This document shows positions 59,891 through 64,000 of a DNA stretch of 64,000 nucleotides, one piece after another (position 1 is the stretch's first letter; every line of letters starts with the position of its first letter). Origin of the DNA: an uncultured Clostridia bacterium (GTDB taxonomy: Bacteria > Bacillota > Clostridia > Christensenellales > Aristaeellaceae); NCBI GenBank assembly GCA_934632155.1, contig CAKTXZ010000001.1, forward strand, positions 217,460 through 281,459. Direction: 5' to 3'. The notes beneath the pieces are model-generated. The model made no database searches. It was not told where the DNA came from and was given only the letters and a program-made list of their open reading frames with translations. The position numbers were made by a program, and so were the translations under genes.

Positions 59891-60568
59891 ATGCGAATAC
59901 TCTATGCAGAGGACGAGCGGGATCTAAACGACCTCGTGACGCGCCGCCTTGTCGCCGAGGGCTATGGCGTGGACAGCTGCCTTGACGGACAGCAGGCTTG
60001 GGATTATCTTCAGGCCGCCGATTACGACGCGGCGATACTGGACATCATGATGCCGCATCTGGACGGGCTGAGCGTGCTCAAAAAGCTGCGCGCCGCCGGC
60101 AAAACCACGCCCGTGCTGCTGCTCACCGCGCGCGACGCCATCGCCGACCGCGTGGCCGGGCTGGACAGCGGCGCGAATGACTATCTGGTGAAGCCCTTCG
60201 CGCTGGAGGAGCTGAGTGCCCGGCTGCGCGTGCTGACGCGTTCCCAGTTCGGCGCGGGCGACAGCAGACTCGTCGCGGGCGATCTGACGCTGGACACCGG
60301 CACGCGGCGCGTGAAGCGCGGGGGCGCTGAAATTGCGCTTTCCGCCCGGGAATATGCGCTACTGGAATACCTCATGCACAACAAGGGCATCGTGCTTTCC
60401 CGCGAAAAGATCGAAAATCACGTCTGGAATTTCGATTACGAGGGCGGCACGAACGTCGTGGACGTGTACATCCGCTATCTGCGCAAAAAGATCGACGACG
60501 GCCATGAGCGCAAGCTGATCCACACTGTGCGCGGCATGGGCTATGTGCTGCGGGAGGAGACGCCATGA
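59891..60568 (+). CDS. OmpR-family response regulator
   Basis: A 225-residue protein with a receiver domain (acid pocket EDE at 7-9, phosphoacceptor Asp51 in LDIMMP, TAR, and KPF Lys) and a winged-helix output domain (EYALLEYLMHNKGIVLSREKI, VDVYIRYLRKKIDD, RGMGYVL). GAAGGAG precedes ATG 59891. It overlaps the histidine kinase gene by 4 bases. The downstream exported PepSY protein is a likely target, as in other RR-HK-PepSY gene sets. Confidence 0.95.
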   Translation: MRILYAEDERDLNDLVTRRLVAEGYGVDSCLDGQQAWDYLQAADYDAAILDIMMPHLDGLSVLKKLRAAGKTTPVLLLTARDAIADRVAGLDSGANDYLVKPFALEELSARLRVLTRSQFGAGDSRLVAGDLTLDTGTRRVKRGGAEIALSAREYALLEYLMHNKGIVLSREKIENHVWNFDYEGGTNVVDVYIRYLRKKIDDGHERKLIHTVRGMGYVLREETP

Positions 60569-61965
60569 AGAGAAGCTCGCTCCAATGGAAACTCACGCTG
60601 TGGTTTTCCGCCGCGCTCGTGCTCATGGCCGTGCTGACATTCATCGTGGTGTTCTTCGTGAGCCATTCCGTCCTGCAAAAGCAGCTGCGCACAGAGCTGA
60701 TACACACCGTCGAGGACAATGTGGACGAGGTCGAGTTTTACCGAAGCATCGCGCAGATGGATCAGGACGGCGACACCGACCACTACATCCGCTACGGCGT
60801 GGGCTATCTCGAAATCGACGACGATTTTCTCGATCAGGTGAACGGCATGATCACCGCGCTCTATCACGAAAACGGCTCTCTGCTCTACGGCGAAAACCCC
60901 ATCGCCGCGGCGGGCATGCTGGCCTTTGAGGACGGCGTGTGCCGCACAGTCCGCGTGCGCGGAGAAACCTGGTATATATTTGATCGCCGCCTCGAGCAGA
61001 ACACCCTTCGCGATCTGTGGCTGCGCGGCGCCGTGCCCGAAACGCGAGCCGACGCGCCGCTGCGCGACATCGTGTACGTCTGCGTCTGGAGCCTGCTGGC
61101 GCTCACGCTCATCGCCATTGCCGGCGGTGTGCTGATCGCCCGACGCGCGCTGAAGCCCCTGCGCGCCATGGCGCTCACCGCGGCGCAGATCAGCGGCGGC
61201 GACGACCTGAAAAAGCGCATGCCCGACGGCGGCAGCGACGAGCTGGCGCAATTGGCCGGCGCGTTCAACGGCATGATGCAGCGGCTGGACGACGCCTTCG
61301 AGGCCGAGCGGCAATTCGCCTCGGACGCGTCGCACGAGCTGCGCACGCCCATGGCCGTCATCATGGCGCAGTGCGAGGACGCGCTTTCCGGCGAGAAAAC
61401 CGGCGCGGACTACCGCGAGGCGCTCTCCGTCATCCATCGTCAGGGGCGGCGCATGAACCGCATGATCTCCGGCATGCTGGAGCTCGTGCGCATGGAGCGC
61501 AAGACCGACCGCTATGCTCGCGAGCCGTTCAATCTGAGCGCGCTGACCGAGTCCGTCTGCGAGGACATGGCGCTGATCTGCGAGAAGAACATCGCCCTCA
61601 CTACAGACGTCGAGCCGGATATTTCCATCACCGGCGATCAGACACTCATCACGCGACTGCTCGGCAACCTCATCGGAAACGCCTACCGCTACGGCCGGGA
61701 AAACGGCCATATCATCGTCACGCTGCACCGCGCAGGCAGCGCGATAGAGCTGACTGTATCGGACGACGGCATCGGCATTGCGCCCGATCAGCAGAAAAAA
61801 ATTTTCCGGCGGCTCTATCAGGGCGCGTCCGAACGATCGGGCGACGGCGCGGGGCTGGGGCTGGCCATGGCGCGGCAGATCGCGCGTCTGCACGGCGGCG
61901 AGCTGACCGTCGTGAGCGAGGAGGGCAAGGGCAGCGCCTTCACCGCCCGCTTCCCCATGCAATGA
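60565..61965 (+). CDS. Sensor histidine kinase
   Basis: A 466-residue membrane kinase. The first helix (LTLWFSAALVLMAVLTFIVVFFV) is followed by an extracytoplasmic acidic sensor segment of about 140 residues (VEDNVDEVEFYRSIAQMDQDGD). A second helix (YVCVWSLLALTLIAIAGGVLI), HAMP, H-box FASDASHELRTPMAVI (His257) and an ATPase domain (NLIGNAYRYG, DDGIGIAPDQ, GAGLGLAMA) follow. The acidic sensor loop suggests sensing of cations or envelope stress (inference). Confidence 0.95.
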   Translation: MKRSSLQWKLTLWFSAALVLMAVLTFIVVFFVSHSVLQKQLRTELIHTVEDNVDEVEFYRSIAQMDQDGDTDHYIRYGVGYLEIDDDFLDQVNGMITALYHENGSLLYGENPIAAAGMLAFEDGVCRTVRVRGETWYIFDRRLEQNTLRDLWLRGAVPETRADAPLRDIVYVCVWSLLALTLIAIAGGVLIARRALKPLRAMALTAAQISGGDDLKKRMPDGGSDELAQLAGAFNGMMQRLDDAFEAERQFASDASHELRTPMAVIMAQCEDALSGEKTGADYREALSVIHRQGRRMNRMISGMLELVRMERKTDRYAREPFNLSALTESVCEDMALICEKNIALTTDVEPDISITGDQTLITRLLGNLIGNAYRYGRENGHIIVTLHRAGSAIELTVSDDGIGIAPDQQKKIFRRLYQGASERSGDGAGLGLAMARQIARLHGGELTVVSEEGKGSAFTARFPMQ

Positions 61966-62271
61966 CATATAATATAGAAGAGAGCGGGATCTCCGGCGGG
62001 AGGTTCCGCTCTCCTTGCGCCGGGCAGGCAATCAGCGCCGCCTGCGGACAAAAACGGGAGCGCCGCAGGCTTGAGGGTACTTTTCAGAGAACTGACGCGT
62101 CAGGCTGTTCTTTCGAAGGCGCACTGTTTGACGGCGCTTCAGCAAAACGGCAGGCTGCGCATTCGGAGGAATCGGCGCACGGCAAAAATTTTATAAAAAA
62201 TGAGCGCTTCTCATTTTCATCTCATCTGCGTCCTGTATCATAAGGCCATACCAAACAAGGAGGCGACTTCA
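61966..62271. promoter_or_regulatory. Gap before the PepSY gene with candidate regulator site
   Basis: An imperfect hairpin GAGAGCGG / CCGCTCTC at 61980-62014 may end the kinase transcript. Further on, a palindrome AAAATGAG-CGCTT-CTCATTTT (62197-62217) and direct repeats TCTCAT at 62209 and 62220, 11 bases apart as in OmpR-type sites, lie upstream of a TATCAT -10 at 62236-62241. No clear -35 is seen, which suits an activated promoter. Confidence 0.5.
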
Positions 62272-63651
62272 ATGAAAACGACACTCAAATCCACGCTGAA
62301 AGCCCTGCTGACTCTGACGTTCATACTGACGCTCCTGCTGAACGGAACGGCCTTCGCGCAGAGCGCCTTCGACCAGACCGCCGCTGAAAATCTGGCTCTG
62401 GAAGCCGCCGGCGCGACCCGCGAGCGCGCGCTGCTCTTCCCCACCGAGATTGAAACCGAGCACGGCCAGACGGCCTATGACGTCGAATTCCGGTGCGACG
62501 GCTTTGAATACGAATACTGGATCAGCACGACCGACGGCGCGATCATCAAGAGGGCCTGGGCGCTGACGAGCCAGAAGACGCTGGAAATGGCCGCCTATCA
62601 GGACGCGGCCGCCATCGTGATCGGCGAGCAGCAGGCGCTGGACAAGGCGCTCGCCGACGCGGGGCTGACTGAAGCGGACATCACGCTGCTGGAAATCAGC
62701 CTGGACACCGACGATATGCTGCGGCTCTACGAAATCGAGTTTTACACCGCGACGGCCGAATACGACTATGACGTGGACGCGGTTTCCGGCACTGTGTGCG
62801 GCGCGAGCATAGAATACTTCGCCGAAAACGAGACCGTGCGCCCCGGCCAGCAGCCCGCGAGCCCCGAAACCGTGGCCAGCGCTCAGGGAATCTCCCGCGA
62901 AAAGGCGCGCTCCATCGCGCTGAGCGACGCTTCTCTCTCCGCCGCCGACGTGACGTTCACCAAGACCAAGCTCGACCGCGAGGACGGCATGCTGGTGTAC
63001 GAAATCGAATTTGTCACCGCTGCCGCCGAGTATGAGTACGAAATCGACGCGGTCACCGGCGCCATCCGCGAAAGAAGCATTGAGACGCGCGCCACCGCTC
63101 AGCCCGCCGCCTCCAGCTATATCGGCGTGGATCAGGCCAAGAGCATCGCGCTGAAGCACGCGGGGCTCTCCGCCGCCGAGGTGTCCTTCACCAAGGCCAA
63201 GCTCGAGAAGGACGACGGCCTGCGCAAATACGAAATCGAATTCATCAAGGGCAGCACCGAGTACGAATACGAGATCGACGCGGCCACCGGAAGCATACTT
63301 GAATACAAGACCGAACAGGAGGAAGGCGGCGCGCCCACGCAGAGCAAGGTCATTTCCCTCGATCAGGCCAAGAGCGCCGCGCTGAAGCACGCCGGGCTGT
63401 CCGCTTCCAACGTCACATTCACCAAGGCCAAGCTGGACGACGGCAAATATGAAATCGAATTCGTCAGCGGCAGCACCGAGTACGAATACGAGATCGACGC
63501 GGCCACCGGAAGCGTCCTCGAATATGACGTGGAGCGCAGCGAGCCCGCCCCCTCAAACGACAACCGCCAGCCTGATCGCGACGACGATCACGACGATAAT
63601 CACGATGATGACCGCGATGACGATCACGATGACGACGACGACGACGATTAA
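62272..63651 (+). CDS. Exported multi-PepSY protein with Asp/His-rich tail
   Basis: A 459-residue protein with a signal peptide (LKALLTLTFILTLLLNGTAFA) and about five PepSY-like repeats. The repeats show the recurring pattern A-x-x-x-A-L-x-H/D-A-G-L-S/T...V-T/S-F-T-K-A-K-L...YEIEF...EYEYEIDA-x-T-G-x-I/V. A tail of about 25 residues, nearly all Asp and His with a few Arg and Asn, follows from about residue 435. PepSY domains usually inhibit proteases or sense the envelope; the tail is likely to bind divalent metal. ATG 62272 has AAGGAGG upstream. It follows the two-component genes and may feed back on the kinase (inference). The last repeats are near-identical at the DNA level. Confidence 0.85.
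   Translation: MKTTLKSTLKALLTLTFILTLLLNGTAFAQSAFDQTAAENLALEAAGATRERALLFPTEIETEHGQTAYDVEFRCDGFEYEYWISTTDGAIIKRAWALTSQKTLEMAAYQDAAAIVIGEQQALDKALADAGLTEADITLLEISLDTDDMLRLYEIEFYTATAEYDYDVDAVSGTVCGASIEYFAENETVRPGQQPASPETVASAQGISREKARSIALSDASLSAADVTFTKTKLDREDGMLVYEIEFVTAAAEYEYEIDAVTGAIRERSIETRATAQPAASSYIGVDQAKSIALKHAGLSAAEVSFTKAKLEKDDGLRKYEIEFIKGSTEYEYEIDAATGSILEYKTEQEEGGAPTQSKVISLDQAKSAALKHAGLSASNVTFTKAKLDDGKYEIEFVSGSTEYEYEIDAATGSVLEYDVERSEPAPSNDNRQPDRDDDHDDNHDDDRDDDHDDDDDDD
63250..63513 (+). repeat. Recent tandem duplication of a PepSY unit
   Basis: An identical 45-base stretch occurs at 63250-63294 and 63469-63513, a period of 219 bases (73 codons). Flanking parts, such as the GATCAGGCCAAGAGC region at 63129 and 63361, are also nearly the same. 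This points to a young in-frame duplication. Confidence 0.85.
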
Positions 63652-63682
63652 TCCCGCCTGACGCGCTCCCGAAAGCATAGAT

Positions 63683-63727
63683 GCGCCGCCTGTCCCCGCT
63701 TACACGGGATGGGCGGCGCGTTTTTTT
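63683..63727 (+). terminator. Intrinsic terminator of the PepSY gene
   Basis: A 14-bp stem (GCGCCGCC...GGCGGCGC, two wobbles inside) is followed by a run of seven or more T. Confidence 0.9.
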
Positions 63728-64000
63728 AATGAGGGAAATGTTCTCCATGTTGAATACACCCCCATTATTATGACCAAAGGTGGAGGCTTTACCTTTGACT
63801 GATGCTTACTAAGCGAACGATCTACTAACGAAAACCTTATGATGAAGACGCTGAAAAGTGGCTTGAAATAAGCACTTCTCAGCGTTTCTTTTTGATTAGA
63901 AGATGGATTTTGGAGGAGGATTGCTAGAGTCCGTTCACACTAAAGAATCAAAAATCATGGCGAACAGGATAAAACCAGCAAAAACAATATCGAGCTTGTC
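63728..64000. other. Right-edge intergenic region with a second terminator-like hairpin
   Basis: ACGCTGA...TCAGCGT (63848-63886) forms a long imperfect stem followed by TTCTTTTT. Beyond it, AT-rich sequence has GGAGGAGG at 63912-63919 and a short open frame (TTG 63921 or ATG 63957, reading MANRIKPAKTISSL) that runs off the window. Too little is visible to name it. Confidence 0.45.

Noticed and set aside
1..64000. CRISPR array, rRNA or tRNA genes, and a tRNA attachment site
   Set aside because: No regularly spaced repeats, rRNA-like stretches or cloverleaf with CCA-proximal motifs were noticed, including at the junctions where a tRNA attachment site might be expected. A covariance-model scan would be the decisive test.
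63921..64000. A new gene starting at the right edge
   Set aside because: The ribosome-binding-like GGAGGAGG abuts the TTG too closely and is too far from the ATG. Fewer than 30 codons are visible, so it is not listed as a gene.

Overview
The window reads as chromosomal DNA of an anaerobic Bacillota, probably a gut or rumen Clostridia. Strong AGGAGG ribosome binding sites, LacI-type sugar regulators, a glycyl radical enzyme with its activase, LplB/YtcP-type sugar ABC permeases and Tn1549-like conjugative-element genes all fit this. The exported solute-binding proteins carry signal peptidase I-type leaders without a lipobox cysteine, which I associate with Christensenellales-like lineages; that placement is inference from memory.

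Layout. 1-1157: GC-rich backbone pieces, namely an SGNH hydrolase tail and a lonB gene cut off after its Walker A region. 1158-1905: a decayed IS3-family element. 2075-3210: an Rpe-like epimerase and the 3' end of a sugar permease gene. 3211-7600: part of a conjugative element (SpaA/LPXTG surface protein tail, ArdA, small ICE proteins, AAA-DUF4143 ATPase) and a transposase remnant. 7602-8925: a frameshifted permease and a truncated larA-like gene. About 8910-49964: a 41-kb carbohydrate island. 50090-59218: a second mobile segment (FRG-domain pseudogene, AAA-DUF234 ATPase, MOBP-type relaxase, CD1845-type protein, Xre plus nucleotidyltransferase pair, YodL protein, truncated topoisomerase III, IS110 and integrase fragments). 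59241-64000: the 5' end of an LplB-type permease gene, then a two-component system and a multi-PepSY exported protein.

How the island works. A divergent promoter pair near 17.5 kb drives, leftward, two GH13-type enzymes (one cytoplasmic, one exported), a small exported protein, a D-lyxose-isomerase-like cupin, a glycyl radical enzyme and a truncated GH2. Rightward it drives a roughly 21-kb operon with three solute-binding proteins, three permease pairs, NHL/TPR/Yip1 and DUF5696 accessory proteins, a GH106-like hydrolase, a LacI regulator and a nucleoside hydrolase. A second divergent pair near 40 kb drives a GH10-like enzyme leftward. Rightward it drives a long operon with an unusual TIM-barrel hydrolase, a second LacI regulator, a D-allose-type route (AlsE-like epimerase, AlsK-like kinase, RpiB), a GH4 phosphoglycosidase, a PfkB kinase and the glycyl radical activase. 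A ribokinase with a matching operator closes the island. Five palindromic AAACGTT operators fall into two sequence classes, matching the two LacI regulators. No ABC ATPase gene is present, so a shared MsmX-type ATPase is expected elsewhere.

Caution. Many genes are cut exactly at junctions (near 848, 1158, 3210, 7600, 8913, 50090, 58905, 59163 and 59252), and several frameshifts sit in or beside short A/T runs. This could be a real, much-rearranged genomic island or partly assembly and sequencing artefact. Read mapping across the junctions would decide.
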